64,000 bases of DNA from an uncultured Gammaproteobacteria bacterium (lineage in GTDB: Bacteria > Pseudomonadota > Gammaproteobacteria > Arenicellales > JAANXG01). A program made the position numbers and the translations under genes. The DNA lies in NCBI GenBank assembly GCA_947259175.1, contig CAMYKW010000001.1, positions 107,568 through 171,567 of the forward strand. The letters are read 5' to 3'. The notes under the pieces are model-generated. The model worked only from the letters and a program-made list of their open reading frames with translations, was not told where the DNA came from and ran no database searches. This document shows positions 20,490 to 29,431 of this stretch, one piece after another; positions within the stretch are counted from its first letter, which is position 1, and each line of letters opens with the position of its first letter.

Positions 20490-21530
20490 TCAATCGAACA
20501 ACGCCCGAATACCCGCCGCGTCAGGCGCGTTCACGACGCCCTTCTCAGTGACCAGGCAGTCGATCAATTCAGCTGGAGTGACATCGAATACGGCATTGAT
20601 CGCACATGCCCCGGAGGGCGCGACGCGCCGCCCGCCGCAACTTAGAACTTCCTGTTGGTCTCTTTGCTCCAATTCGATATCGTCGCCGTTAGCCAGGCTC
20701 CTATCGATAGTGCTCGTCGGCGCCACCACCATGAACCGCGCCCCGTGTTGGCGTGCCAATACCGCAAGCGAATAAGTGCCGATCTTATTGGCGACGTCAC
20801 CATTGCCCGCCACCCGGTCGGCACCGACGATGACCCAGTCCAGACCAAGGCGGCGCATGACATGCGCCGCCGCTGAATCCGGCAGCAGCGTAACCGGGAT
20901 GTCGTCTTGCAGCAATTCCCAGGCGGTCAGACGCGCGCCTTGCAGCCACGGACGGGTCTCGCCGGCAAAGATTTGTTTGATTTTTCCCGCCGTAAAACCG
21001 GCGCGAATGACCCCCAGTGCGGTGCCGTAACCCCCGGTCGCCAAAGCTCCGGCATTACAATGGGTCATAACGCTGGCGTCCTGATCCAACAGATCAGCGC
21101 CCAAGGCGCCCATACGGCGATTGGCTGCGATGTCTCGCTGGTGAATGGACTTGGCTTCGGCCTCGATGAAATTCAGCGGGTCATGATCCGGCGCCATGGC
21201 GATGGTATTACGCATTCGGTCCACCGCCCAACGCAGATTGACCGCGGTGGGCCGCGCGTCACCCAGCTGCCGCAGATCCGCGTCAATCGATGTACGCCAT
21301 TGCCCGGGGTTGTCACCTATATGAGCCCGCGCCGCCAGCACCACCGCATAGGCAGCGGTAATGCCGATCGCCGGTGCGCCGCGCACCACCATATCGCGAA
21401 TCGCGCGTGTTGCGTCACCACAACGGTCGATGAACAGATACTCCGTCCGTTCCGGCAACAAACGCTGATCCAGCAGCACCAGCCGGTCGCCCGACCATTC
21501 GATGGCGCGTACTTTTTCGCTGGTCATCAT
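20490..21530 (-). CDS. mtnA: S-methyl-5-thioribose-1-phosphate isomerase
   Basis: Methionine-salvage enzyme that converts methylthioribose-1-phosphate to methylthioribulose-1-phosphate. VRGAPAIGITAAYAV, the catalytic cysteine in MTHCNAGALATGGYGTALG and the aspartate in VGADRVAGNGDVANKIGTY are visible. 346 residues from the first ATG; a GTG two codons upstream and a second ATG are alternatives. Divergent from mtaD, which acts in the same pathway. Confidence 0.95.
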   Translation of the reverse strand: MMTSEKVRAIEWSGDRLVLLDQRLLPERTEYLFIDRCGDATRAIRDMVVRGAPAIGITAAYAVVLAARAHIGDNPGQWRTSIDADLRQLGDARPTAVNLRWAVDRMRNTIAMAPDHDPLNFIEAEAKSIHQRDIAANRRMGALGADLLDQDASVMTHCNAGALATGGYGTALGVIRAGFTAGKIKQIFAGETRPWLQGARLTAWELLQDDIPVTLLPDSAAAHVMRRLGLDWVIVGADRVAGNGDVANKIGTYSLAVLARQHGARFMVVAPTSTIDRSLANGDDIELEQRDQQEVLSCGGRRVAPSGACAINAVFDVTPAELIDCLVTEKGVVNAPDAAGIRALFD

Positions 21531-21591
21531 GTCCACAATCGGACCTTAACACTAAAGGGAATCGGCACCAATATTATGTCCGCGGATCGAC

Positions 21592-21620
21592 TTGTACTGC
21601 ATTCGGGGGATCGGTATCTT
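21592..21620 (+). promoter_or_regulatory. Possible sigma-70 promoter for mtaD
   Basis: TTGTAC, 17 bases, TATCTT. The predicted transcription start falls on or next to the chosen ATG at 21627, so if real the message would be nearly leaderless, or the pair is fortuitous. An in-frame ATG at 21576 would be upstream of it. Confidence 0.35.
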
Positions 21621-21626
21621 TCGTCC

Positions 21627-22976
21627 ATGACGCAAGCAATCGATACTTTGATACATGCGCGCTGGGTGGTAACCGTGGATGGAAATTGCGACCCCTGCGA
21701 TGACCACAGCGTGGCTGTTCACGATCACCGGATCGTTGAAGTCCTGCCGCGCGCGGAAGCGGTCGTTAAGTACCGATGCGCCCAGGAATCACATCTCGAC
21801 AGTCATATACTGATTCCCGGTTTGGTCAATACCCATACACATGCGGCAATGACCTTGTTCCGCGGATTAGCGGACGACCTGCCGCTGATGGACTGGCTTC
21901 ATCACCACATCTGGCCGGCAGAGACCCGTTGGGTCGATGAAGAATTCGTTCGCGTTGGTTCGAGCCTGGCAGCGGCCGAAATGCTGCGCAGCGGCACGAC
22001 GTGTTTCAACGATATGTACTTTTTCCCTGATGTCGTGGCGGAGGTGGCAAGAAACATCGGCATACGCGCCAGCATCGGGCTGATTCAAATCGATTTTCCA
22101 ACCGCATGGGCGCAAACTCCCGAGGATTATTTCCGCAGGGGCTTGGAACTTCATGACGAGGTGAAGAATTGGGATCTGATAACGACAGCGTTCGCTCCTC
22201 ACGCGCCTTATTCAGTTTCCGACAAGCCGCTGATCAAAATACAGACGCTCGCCGACGAATTGGATATGCCGATACACATGCACGTGCATGAAACCGAACA
22301 TGAAATAAGGACCTCCATCGAGCACTTCAGAATGCGGCCATTGGAAAGGTTGAGTCGGCTTGGCTTGCTCACCGATCGGCTGCTGGCTGTTCACATGACG
22401 CAACTGCTGCCTGCGGAGATTGAGGCGGTCGCGGACAGTGGCGCCCACGTGATCCATTGTCCCGAATCCAACTTGAAACTCGCCAGTGGTTTGTGTCCGG
22501 TGGCGAAGATGGCGGACACAGGGATCAATGTGGCCATTGGCACAGACGGCGCCGCCAGTAACAACGACTTGGACATGTTGAGCGAGATGCGCACTGCCGC
22601 GTTGCTGGCGAAGGGCGTTAGCCAGGACCCAACAGTGTTGCCCGCCCACGAGGCGTTGCGCATGGCCACCGTCAATGGCGCGCGGGCACTGGGTCTGGAG
22701 GACATAACAGGCACTATTACGCCGGGGAAATGCGCCGATCTAGTGGCGGTGGATCTCGACCACATCAACACCCGACCCACCTACGACCCGGTGAATCAGT
22801 TGGTTTACAGCGCGGGACGTAATCAAGTCAGCGACGTCTGGGTCAACGGCAATCACGTCGTCAGCGCCGGCAAGCTGACGACCATCGACGTGGCGCCTCT
22901 GTTTGCCCAGGTATCGATATGGGCCGATAGAATCATTGCAACCGACTCTGAAAGTAACGAAAAGGCAGCTTCATGA
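21627..22976 (+). CDS. mtaD: 5-methylthioadenosine / S-adenosylhomocysteine deaminase
   Basis: Zinc amidohydrolase (TRZ/ATZ family) that deaminates MTA to methylthioinosine. Metal ligands appear in [27 protein letters not shown] and [13 protein letters not shown]. Start at ATG 21627 matches the family N terminus (449 residues); the much longer track ORF simply stays open through the antisense of mtnA. Partner mtnA is divergent and ubiG overlaps by ATGA. In Pseudomonas the same pair works with a methylthioinosine phosphorylase, not seen here. Confidence 0.94.
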   Translation: MTQAIDTLIHARWVVTVDGNCDPCDDHSVAVHDHRIVEVLPRAEAVVKYRCAQESHLDSHILIPGLVNTHTHAAMTLFRGLADDLPLMDWLHHHIWPAETRWVDEEFVRVGSSLAAAEMLRSGTTCFNDMYFFPDVVAEVARNIGIRASIGLIQIDFPTAWAQTPEDYFRRGLELHDEVKNWDLITTAFAPHAPYSVSDKPLIKIQTLADELDMPIHMHVHETEHEIRTSIEHFRMRPLERLSRLGLLTDRLLAVHMTQLLPAEIEAVADSGAHVIHCPESNLKLASGLCPVAKMADTGINVAIGTDGAASNNDLDMLSEMRTAALLAKGVSQDPTVLPAHEALRMATVNGARALGLEDITGTITPGKCADLVAVDLDHINTRPTYDPVNQLVYSAGRNQVSDVWVNGNHVVSAGKLTTIDVAPLFAQVSIWADRIIATDSESNEKAAS

Positions 22977-23686
22977 CCCAGACCAGCGATAACATCGACA
23001 ACGCGGAGATCGCCAAATTCGAAGAACTGGCTTTCCGTTGGTGGGACCCGAACAGCGAATTCAAACCACTGCATGATATCAACCCCTTGCGTGTTGATTT
23101 CATGCGGCAACGCGCCGACATTTCAGGAAAGTCGCTACTGGACGTGGGTTGCGGCGGTGGATTATTGGCCGAGAGCATGGCACAGCTTGGCGCCGAGGTA
23201 ACCGGTATCGATATGGGTGAGGCGCCGCTGTCGGTAGCCAAACTTCACTTAAAGGAAAGCGGCCATCAGGTCGATTATCAACGGGCCACGGCGGAGGATT
23301 TTGCCGCACGCCACGGCGGTCATTACGACATCGTCACTTGCCTGGAAATGCTCGAACACGTACCAAACCCGGCGTCTACGGTGCGCGCCTGCGCAGAATT
23401 GGTTAGGCCCGGCGGGACCTTGTTTTTTTCCACCATCAATCGCAACCCCAAAGCCTGGTTGTTCGCCATTGTTGGCGCCGAATACGTGCTCAATCTGCTG
23501 CCCAAGGGCACTCATGATTATTCCAAACTCGTCAAACCGTCCGAACTGGATAGCTGGTCACGGGAGGCGGGGCTGTCGGTTCGCGAGATGATCGGAATGC
23601 ACTACAACCCGATCACTAAACGCTATTGGCTGGCTCCCGGTCTGGATGTGAACTACATCGTGCATGCCGAAAAACCCGATGCCTGA
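22973..23686 (+). CDS. ubiG: Ubiquinone biosynthesis O-methyltransferase
   Basis: SAM-dependent methyltransferase for both O-methylations in ubiquinone synthesis. [19 protein letters not shown], the SAM motif [24 protein letters not shown] and [16 protein letters not shown] are typical; 237 residues. ATG overlaps the mtaD stop (ATGA) and its end overlaps the phosphatase gene. Confidence 0.96.
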   Translation: MTQTSDNIDNAEIAKFEELAFRWWDPNSEFKPLHDINPLRVDFMRQRADISGKSLLDVGCGGGLLAESMAQLGAEVTGIDMGEAPLSVAKLHLKESGHQVDYQRATAEDFAARHGGHYDIVTCLEMLEHVPNPASTVRACAELVRPGGTLFFSTINRNPKAWLFAIVGAEYVLNLLPKGTHDYSKLVKPSELDSWSREAGLSVREMIGMHYNPITKRYWLAPGLDVNYIVHAEKPDA

Positions 23687-24344
23687 CGTCGATGCGGTGT
23701 TGTTTGACCTCGATGGGACCCTCGCCGATACCGGTCCCGATATGGCGGCGGCATTGAACGCCTTATTGGCCGAAGAAGGTCGGGGGGCTCTACCCTACCC
23801 CGCAATTCGTCCCCAGGTGTCCCACGGCGCACGAGGCCTGATATCGCTGGGACTCGGTGTGGACGCGACGGACCCGTCTTTTGCAGGTTTGAGATCGCGC
23901 TTCCTCGACCATTACCAACGCAATTTATGCCGGGACACAAAGTTGTTCGATGGTATGGAATCAGTATTGAGTTACTGTGAAAAGCGCAACATAGAATGGG
24001 GCATCGTGACCAACAAGCCGCACTACCTGACCGAACCTCTGGTGGCTGAACTCGGTCTTTCCGCGCGCGCCGCATGTGTTATCAGCGGCGACAGTCTCAG
24101 CAACTGCAAACCTCACCCGGACCCACTGCTGTATGCGTGCCGACTCATCGGCGGCGCGCCCCAACGCAGCGTTTATGTCGGAGACGCCTCGCGGGACATT
24201 GAAGCCGGAAACAGCGCGGGGATGGTGACGCTGGTGGCGGCGTTCGGATATCTGGGAGATTCAGACCAGCCCGACACCTGGGGCGCCGATGGCTTGGTTG
24301 ACACGCCGTCCGCCATTATCACCTGGCTGGACGGGGATCGGTGA
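23679..24344 (+). CDS. HAD phosphatase, MupP/Gph type
   Basis: HAD-superfamily hydrolase with the nucleophile motif [15 protein letters not shown], the lysine motif [10 protein letters not shown] and the acid motif [17 protein letters not shown]; 221 residues from ATG 23679 (ATG 23664 is an alternative). Such genes are usually annotated phosphoglycolate phosphatase (gph), but between ubiG and yciK the Pseudomonas equivalent is MupP, an N-acetylmuramate-6-phosphate phosphatase of peptidoglycan recycling. The position favours MupP; sequence alone cannot decide. Overlaps ubiG by 8 bases. Confidence 0.88.
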   Translation: MPDVDAVLFDLDGTLADTGPDMAAALNALLAEEGRGALPYPAIRPQVSHGARGLISLGLGVDATDPSFAGLRSRFLDHYQRNLCRDTKLFDGMESVLSYCEKRNIEWGIVTNKPHYLTEPLVAELGLSARAACVISGDSLSNCKPHPDPLLYACRLIGGAPQRSVYVGDASRDIEAGNSAGMVTLVAAFGYLGDSDQPDTWGADGLVDTPSAIITWLDGDR

Positions 24345-25120
24345 TGACAACCAAAAAAAAGCGCCACGCCGTGATTGATCGCCTGTGTGACTATAACGCT
24401 GCTCCAGACCTTCTCAACGAACGCATCATTCTGGTCACCGGTGCCGCCGATGGGATCGGCCGCGCGGTGGTTCGCGGATACGCGGCGCACGCGGCGACGG
24501 TAATCATGTTGGATCGACAACGGCGAAAACTCGAGATTCTGTACGACGACATCTGCGATCAGGGCTGGCCGGAACCGATAATCGTAGTTCAAGATCTGGC
24601 GCAAGCTACGGAAGAGACGTGCCGCGAGATTGCATTGGGTATCGCGCACGACGTCGGTCGTCTCGACGGTATCCTGCATAATGCCGCGCACATCAATACC
24701 CTGACTCCACTTGGCAGCTATTCGTGGAAAGACTGGCAGACTACCGTCAAAGTAAACCTGGACATTCCTTTTCTACTCACGCGGGAATTATTGCCGCTGC
24801 TCAAGGCGTCGGATTCCGCCTCGGTCCTGTTCAGCTCGGCGGATGTTGGACGCCGCGGACGCGCGTACTGGGGGGCCTATGCCGTCGCCTACTTCGGAAT
24901 CGAGGGGTTGGCGCAAATCTGGTCGGCGGAAACCGAAGTCAATACCACGATTCGTTTCAATACACTCGATCCTGGGCCGGTGCGTACAAAGATGCGCGGC
25001 CGGCTTTACCCGGGAGAAGATCCTGAAACTCGTCCCACGCCCGAAGAAATCGTTCCTGCATATTTATATTTAATGGGCAGAGACAGCAGCCACGTAAACG
25101 GAATGGCCCTGGCGGTTTGA
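24344..25120 (+). CDS. yciK: YciK-family short-chain dehydrogenase/reductase (altered catalytic motif)
   Basis: SDR Rossmann protein of unknown substrate. TGAADGIGRAVV cofactor site and NAAHINTLTPLGSYSWKDW are clear. The active-site YxxxK reads YAVAY, so the catalytic lysine is replaced by tyrosine, while the serine (SSADVG) and tyrosine remain. ATG 24344 shares one base with the phosphatase stop (TGATG), preferred over GTG 24341; 258 residues. The stop codon lies inside a long hairpin shared with rsd. Confidence 0.9.
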   Translation: MTTKKKRHAVIDRLCDYNAAPDLLNERIILVTGAADGIGRAVVRGYAAHAATVIMLDRQRRKLEILYDDICDQGWPEPIIVVQDLAQATEETCREIALGIAHDVGRLDGILHNAAHINTLTPLGSYSWKDWQTTVKVNLDIPFLLTRELLPLLKASDSASVLFSSADVGRRGRAYWGAYAVAYFGIEGLAQIWSAETEVNTTIRFNTLDPGPVRTKMRGRLYPGEDPETRPTPEEIVPAYLYLMGRDSSHVNGMALAV

Positions 25121-25156
25121 CCCGGATATTGCGCCTTGGTGCAATATCCGGGTCAA
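25117..25156. terminator. 19-bp hairpin spanning both convergent stop codons
   Basis: TTGACCCGGATATTGCGCC, two bases TT, then the complement (one G-U-type pair only). It contains the TGA of yciK on the plus strand and the TGA of rsd on the minus strand, so it can act in both transcripts. There is no U-run, so protection of 3' ends or bidirectional stopping are both possible. The arm sequence GGATATTGCRCC recurs elsewhere in the window. Confidence 0.7.
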
Positions 25157-25602
25157 CGCAAAAGTGTTATCAGCTTGTCTTCAAGTTCGATACGGGTGGC
25201 AAGTTGCTCACCCAATATGGACAGGTCCTCCGCGAGTTGCGCGTCATCCTTCACCTTCTCGGGATTTTCATATTTGTCGTTAAAATCCAAGGCGGAGCCG
25301 GTCGTTTCGGCGATGTCGGGATATATATCATCGGCCACCTCGGCCACCCTTTGTCTTCGCTCCTCGCCGTTTACGATTCTATCGTAGAGCGTGAAATGTC
25401 CCGCGGCGATGTAGTCCACGAGCAACTGACAGAACTCTTCAACCGTTTTGGCCACCGAGTCCCCCGGCGGATCGGCGTCGAGACCCGCTGCCCGGCAATA
25501 CAGCACCAGCATCTTTGCGCGCTCTTCCAGCAGTTTATCCACCAATTCCTGTGTGTTGGACCGCCGATCTTCATTGCGCTCCATCGTAATATCGTCCGAC
25601 AT
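25153..25602 (-). CDS. rsd: Rsd/AlgQ family anti-sigma-70 regulator
   Basis: Stationary-phase protein that sequesters the housekeeping sigma factor. The N-terminal helix (LLEERAKMLVLYCRAAGL), FCQLLVDYIAAGHFTLYDRIV and the C-terminal ATRIELEDKLITLL align by eye with E. coli Rsd and Pseudomonas AlgQ. 149 residues from ATG 25602. The neighbouring yciK is convergent; upstream, 90 bases separate it from the glycosyltransferase. Confidence 0.88.
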   Translation of the reverse strand: MSDDITMERNEDRRSNTQELVDKLLEERAKMLVLYCRAAGLDADPPGDSVAKTVEEFCQLLVDYIAAGHFTLYDRIVNGEERRQRVAEVADDIYPDIAETTGSALDFNDKYENPEKVKDDAQLAEDLSILGEQLATRIELEDKLITLLR

Positions 25603-25692
25603 CGATTGACACACTCATCTGGTAATTTGAAATGATCCTACTCCCCGCGCCGGAATCTGTAAACATCATCCCGCGCGTCGAACGCGAATCCG

Positions 25693-26445
25693 TTACGGGC
25701 GGCGAAAAAACTGCGGAATCCGGGCGCCGATTTTGGTCACAAAAAACATCGGTGACACCTTCATTTGATGTTTTTTGCAGGCGCGATAGGACTCCAGATT
25801 CCCTTTGATGATATTCATCAAACTTTTGTTCGTGGTACCACCCATGCGCATTCTGACCCAAATTTCCGGCACGTAGGTGGAGCGAATGCGATGCAGTTCG
25901 AACAGCCTTAGAGTTAGTTCGAAGTCGGATTGAATTTTGTAATCGAGATCGAAACCACCGCACTGGTCGTAGACGGTCTTTTTGACAAAAAACGTTGGAT
26001 GCGCGGGAAGCCAGCCTTTGAAACACAAACCAGGCGTGAATGGCCGGGAGGTCCAATAGCGAACGATCTTGGTCAGATCTTTGCGGTCCACATAAACCAG
26101 ATTCGCATAACACGCATCAATCTCCGGATCCGAGAATATTTCCGCGACTCGGGCCAGAACCTGGTCGTGCTCGTACATATCGTCCGCATTCAGTATCCCG
26201 ACGACATCCCCCGTAGCGGCTGCGATTCCCTTGTTCATGGCGTCATAGATGCCGCTGTCCTTCTCACTGATGACAACCGCTATGTCGCTGCGATGCCGAT
26301 CCACTATCGACAGGGTGTTATCTGTCGACATCCCATCGACGATGATGTGTTCGACGTTGGGGTAGGTCTGGCCGGCCACCGAGGTTATCGTATCCTCAAT
26401 CGTTTCCGCATCGTTATACACTGCGGTGATCACTGAGATCTTCAT
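25693..26445 (-). CDS. Family 2 glycosyltransferase (WcaA-like)
   Basis: GT-A fold transferase: ISVITAVYNDAETIEDTI at the N terminus, VDGMSTDNTL, and the metal-binding DxD in GILNADDMYEHD. 250 residues with no membrane segment, so probably cytoplasmic-face. The ATG overlaps the stop of the Nth-like gene (ATGA). Substrate unknown; an LPS or exopolysaccharide role is inferred from the general envelope content of the window. Confidence 0.85.
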   Translation of the reverse strand: MKISVITAVYNDAETIEDTITSVAGQTYPNVEHIIVDGMSTDNTLSIVDRHRSDIAVVISEKDSGIYDAMNKGIAAATGDVVGILNADDMYEHDQVLARVAEIFSDPEIDACYANLVYVDRKDLTKIVRYWTSRPFTPGLCFKGWLPAHPTFFVKKTVYDQCGGFDLDYKIQSDFELTLRLFELHRIRSTYVPEIWVRMRMGGTTNKSLMNIIKGNLESYRACKKHQMKVSPMFFVTKIGARIPQFFRRP

Positions 26446-27113
26446 GTTGCGGCGTCACCTCTGTTGCCGTCAAACACGCATAGCGACCTGATGCAACAAC
26501 ATTCACACATCGGCACAGGACGGCACACGGCCTTTCCATGGGCAACGATCAGCGCATGATATTCCTTATAACCCGGCGCGTCTCTGGCGACTTCGGACTC
26601 GAACAGATGGCGTATCACGTCGTAGTCCTCGTTCCCCTGGATCAATCCAAGCCGTGAAAAGATCCGCCGCGTATAGGCGTCGACCACGAAGACCGGACGA
26701 TCAAAAGCGTACAGCAGTATATCGTCCGCGGTTTCGCGCCCAACGCCATAGACCGACAACAGCGCTTTGCGCAGCGCCGGAGTGGCGATGCGCTGCAGCT
26801 GCCCAATACCTCCGTTTTCAATGAGCCAGCGGCAGAGACTACGCAGGCGCCTGGTCTTGACGTTGAAATAACCCGAGGGCCGCAGCCAACTCGCCAACTT
26901 CCTGTGATGCGTCGCCATTATCGACTGTGGATCCATTACACCGGCTCGTTTCAAATTCGCCAACGCGCGCTCCACATTACGCCAGTTGGTATTTTGCGTC
27001 AGTATCGCTCCAACCATAACCTCGAATTTACTGTCCCCCGGCCACCAATATCTCGGTCCATATCGGTGATACATATTGCGATAAACGCGATTTATAATTT
27101 CTTGCGCATCCAC
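26442..27113 (-). CDS. Endonuclease III-like (MagIII-type) DNA glycosylase
   Basis: HhH-GPD base-excision glycosylase. GAILTQNTNWRNVERAL and the hairpin VYGVGRETADDILLYAF followed by the catalytic aspartate in FVVDAYTRR are seen. The lysine that makes E. coli Nth a lyase (GVGRKTA) is glutamate here, so a monofunctional glycosylase, perhaps for alkylated bases as in MagIII, is likely. A C-terminal cysteine cluster (CxxxxxC, then CxxC) probably holds a 4Fe-4S centre. GTG start; 223 residues; 5 bases before rluB. Confidence 0.85.
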   Translation of the reverse strand: MDAQEIINRVYRNMYHRYGPRYWWPGDSKFEVMVGAILTQNTNWRNVERALANLKRAGVMDPQSIMATHHRKLASWLRPSGYFNVKTRRLRSLCRWLIENGGIGQLQRIATPALRKALLSVYGVGRETADDILLYAFDRPVFVVDAYTRRIFSRLGLIQGNEDYDVIRHLFESEVARDAPGYKEYHALIVAHGKAVCRPVPMCECCCIRSLCVFDGNRGDAAT

Positions 27114-27118
27114 GACAT

Positions 27119-27880
27119 TCAGCGATCACGTGTTCCATTGTTCTCGCTTAGGTCGACGGAATCCAACAACAGCTTCATCGTAGCGCCTCCGAGTGTGCGC
27201 CAACCACCCGCCGGGAGGTCTTTGGGCAGGTGTATACAGCCGAAACGCAAACGTTTCAAACGATTCACGGACATTCCCATAGCCGCGAACAGCCGTCGGA
27301 CTTCACGGTACCGCCCCTCGGTGAGCACGACGCGGTACCAACGATTTCGCCCGCCTGATGACCTCAGCACCGAGACCTTGCTGACTGCGGCACGCTGTCC
27401 CTCGATGTCTATTCCGTCGATTAATTGTCGCCGTTGCGTCTCAGTCAGCGCACCGGCGGCGCGGACTAAATACTCGCGCTCGATGCCGTATCTTGGATGC
27501 ATCAACCGGTGGGCAAGCTCGCCGTCCGTTGTGAATATGAGCAGCCCACTGGTATTGATATCCAACCGCCCGACGGAAATCCAGTGACCATGGTCAATTA
27601 CGGGAAGATGTTCGTAAACGGACGACCTTCCTTGCGGATCGGAGCGCGTACAGATCTGGCCCTCGGGCTTGTGATAAAGAATTACACGCCGCGGCACACG
27701 CCGGTGGCCGGCGGCTACAATTCGTCCATCGACCGCGATTTCGGCGTCGGGCTCCACGCGCACCCCGACGCTCGCCGGTTGACCGTCTACGGAGACGCGG
27801 CCTTGTTCAATCCATTTTTCTATTTCGCGGCGAGACCCCAGACCGGCTCTGGCAAGTACCTTATGTAACTTCTCGCTCAC
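27119..27880 (-). CDS. rluB: 23S rRNA pseudouridine synthase B
   Basis: Isomerises a uridine in helix 80 of 23S rRNA. S4-like RNA-binding domain (KLHKVLARAGLGSRREIEKW) then the RsuA-type catalytic block with aspartate in VGRLDINTSGLLIFTTDGEL. I start at GTG 27880 (SEKLHKVL), which overlaps the scpB end by 20 bases; the track start is 53 codons inside scpB. 253 residues. Confidence 0.93.
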   Translation of the reverse strand: MSEKLHKVLARAGLGSRREIEKWIEQGRVSVDGQPASVGVRVEPDAEIAVDGRIVAAGHRRVPRRVILYHKPEGQICTRSDPQGRSSVYEHLPVIDHGHWISVGRLDINTSGLLIFTTDGELAHRLMHPRYGIEREYLVRAAGALTETQRRQLIDGIDIEGQRAAVSKVSVLRSSGGRNRWYRVVLTEGRYREVRRLFAAMGMSVNRLKRLRFGCIHLPKDLPAGGWRTLGGATMKLLLDSVDLSENNGTRDR

Positions 27881-28625
27881 TATCCACGTCAAGACCGGGT
27901 TCCGACTCAGGCTCGTTGTCCGGATTTGGCTTACCGGAAGTATCCAGATGAATGATCTCCGCGCTGTGCTGCAGATCGGATGAATACTCGGATTCGTCCG
28001 CTTCAGACTGCGTCGCCTCGCCGTCGTCGCTGATCTCAAGTGGCAGCCGGAGATTTAATTCCTTGGCCACCTCCGCGGGGTCGCGTCTTTCCTTCAAAGT
28101 GGGTAGTTCATCCAGACTGCCCAGATTAAAGTATTCCAGGAACCCCGAAGTGGTACCGAACAAAGCCGGATGCCCGGGCACATCCCTGCGGCCCACCTCC
28201 TTGATCCAACCGCGGTCCAGTAATGCGCGCATGATGTCGGTGCTCACCGCCACTCCCCGTATTTCCTCTATATCCCCGCGGGACACAGGCTGCCGGTAGG
28301 CTATGATTGCCAGGGTCTCCATGGCGGCTCGTGAGTAGCGCGGCGGCTTACCCTCGTTGAGTCTTTGCAACCAAACTGAGTACTTTTCCCGCGATTGAAA
28401 GCGATACCCTTTACCGATTCGTCGTAACTCGATACCCCGACCGTGGAAGTCCCGTTCCAAGGTGTCCAGCGCTTCAGTGATTTGCGCCACGGTCGGCTGT
28501 GCATCGCCGGGAAACAGGGCTTTCAACGCGGAAACCGTCAGAGGACGGTCCGCGGCAAACAGCGCGGCCTCGAGAATGTTCTTCAGCTCGCTTTGCTCCT
28601 CGACCGCTGTTGGCTGATCACTCAT
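27861..28625 (-). CDS. scpB: Segregation and condensation protein B
   Basis: Kleisin-partner winged-helix protein of the Smc complex. LKNILEAALFAADRPLTVSAL at the start and ALLDRGWIKEVGRRDVPGHP (second winged helix) are typical. The 254 residues end in a long acidic tail rich in Glu, Asp and Ser, as often in this family. Its ATG overlaps the scpA stop (TAATG). Confidence 0.94.
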   Translation of the reverse strand: MSDQPTAVEEQSELKNILEAALFAADRPLTVSALKALFPGDAQPTVAQITEALDTLERDFHGRGIELRRIGKGYRFQSREKYSVWLQRLNEGKPPRYSRAAMETLAIIAYRQPVSRGDIEEIRGVAVSTDIMRALLDRGWIKEVGRRDVPGHPALFGTTSGFLEYFNLGSLDELPTLKERRDPAEVAKELNLRLPLEISDDGEATQSEADESEYSSDLQHSAEIIHLDTSGKPNPDNEPESEPGLDVDSEREVT

Positions 28626-29431
28626 TACGCGGCGGTCCTAACGTGAATCGGAGCGAACGGTTGATTCTGCACAACGACAATGTGATCGTCTCGGCACAAC
28701 TCAAGAATTGCAATAAAACTCACGACCAAGCCCATACGTCCCTCTGTCATATCGAATAAATCCTCAAAGCGGCCGAATTCGTTGTCCTTGAGGAAACTGA
28801 GGATGCGCGTCATGCGCTCCCGTACCGATAACAGCTCCCGGGTGACCTGGAGGTTCTTGAGATGTGACGCCCGCTCGATAACACCTTGAAAGGCTGCCGC
28901 CAGTTCGTTTAGACCCACCTTTGGAACCAGGCGCAGGGGCGCCGGATCTTCGAAATCCACCCTGACGACGAAGATGTCGCGTTCCAGACGCGGTATTTCG
29001 TTCAATTGCTGCGCTGCATCCCTAAACCGCTCGTATTCCAACAAACGGCGCACCAGAGCCGCCCGCGGATCTCCCTCTTCTTCCTCATCAACCGGCTTCG
29101 GTAACAACATGCGGGACTTGATCTCCGCCAGCGTCGCAGCCATCACCAGATATTCCGCGGCGAGATCCAGTTTCACCACGCGCATCAACTCAACGTACTC
29201 CATGTATTGACGGGTGATATCCGCGACCGGGATGTCGAGGATATCGATATTTTGCTTGCGGATTAAATACAGCAGCAGGTCAAGAGGGCCTTCAAAACTT
29301 TCGAGTATTACCTCCAACGCGTCCGGCGGTATATACAGGTCTTGCGGCCATTCCTTGAGCAGCTGGCCGTGCACCACCGCGCGCACCGAGGCGGAATTGG
29401 ACTGGTCCGGGGGCGGGCTATCAGCTGCCAT
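28625..29431 (-). CDS. scpA: Segregation and condensation protein A (kleisin)
   Basis: Kleisin subunit that bridges Smc heads. FEGPLDLLLYLIRKQNIDILDIPVADITRQY is the family hallmark; 268 residues. ATG 29431 overlaps the trpS stop by one base (TGATG) and is preferred over the track's TTG one codon earlier. An smc gene is not in the window. Confidence 0.94.
   Translation of the reverse strand: MAADSPPPDQSNSASVRAVVHGQLLKEWPQDLYIPPDALEVILESFEGPLDLLLYLIRKQNIDILDIPVADITRQYMEYVELMRVVKLDLAAEYLVMAATLAEIKSRMLLPKPVDEEEEGDPRAALVRRLLEYERFRDAAQQLNEIPRLERDIFVVRVDFEDPAPLRLVPKVGLNELAAAFQGVIERASHLKNLQVTRELLSVRERMTRILSFLKDNEFGRFEDLFDMTEGRMGLVVSFIAILELCRDDHIVVVQNQPFAPIHVRTAA

Noticed and set aside
20907-21626. 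Plus-strand extension of the mtaD ORF to 689 residues
   Set aside because: This stretch is antisense to mtnA, whose motifs are intact, and the extension has no family features. mtaD starts normally at 21627.
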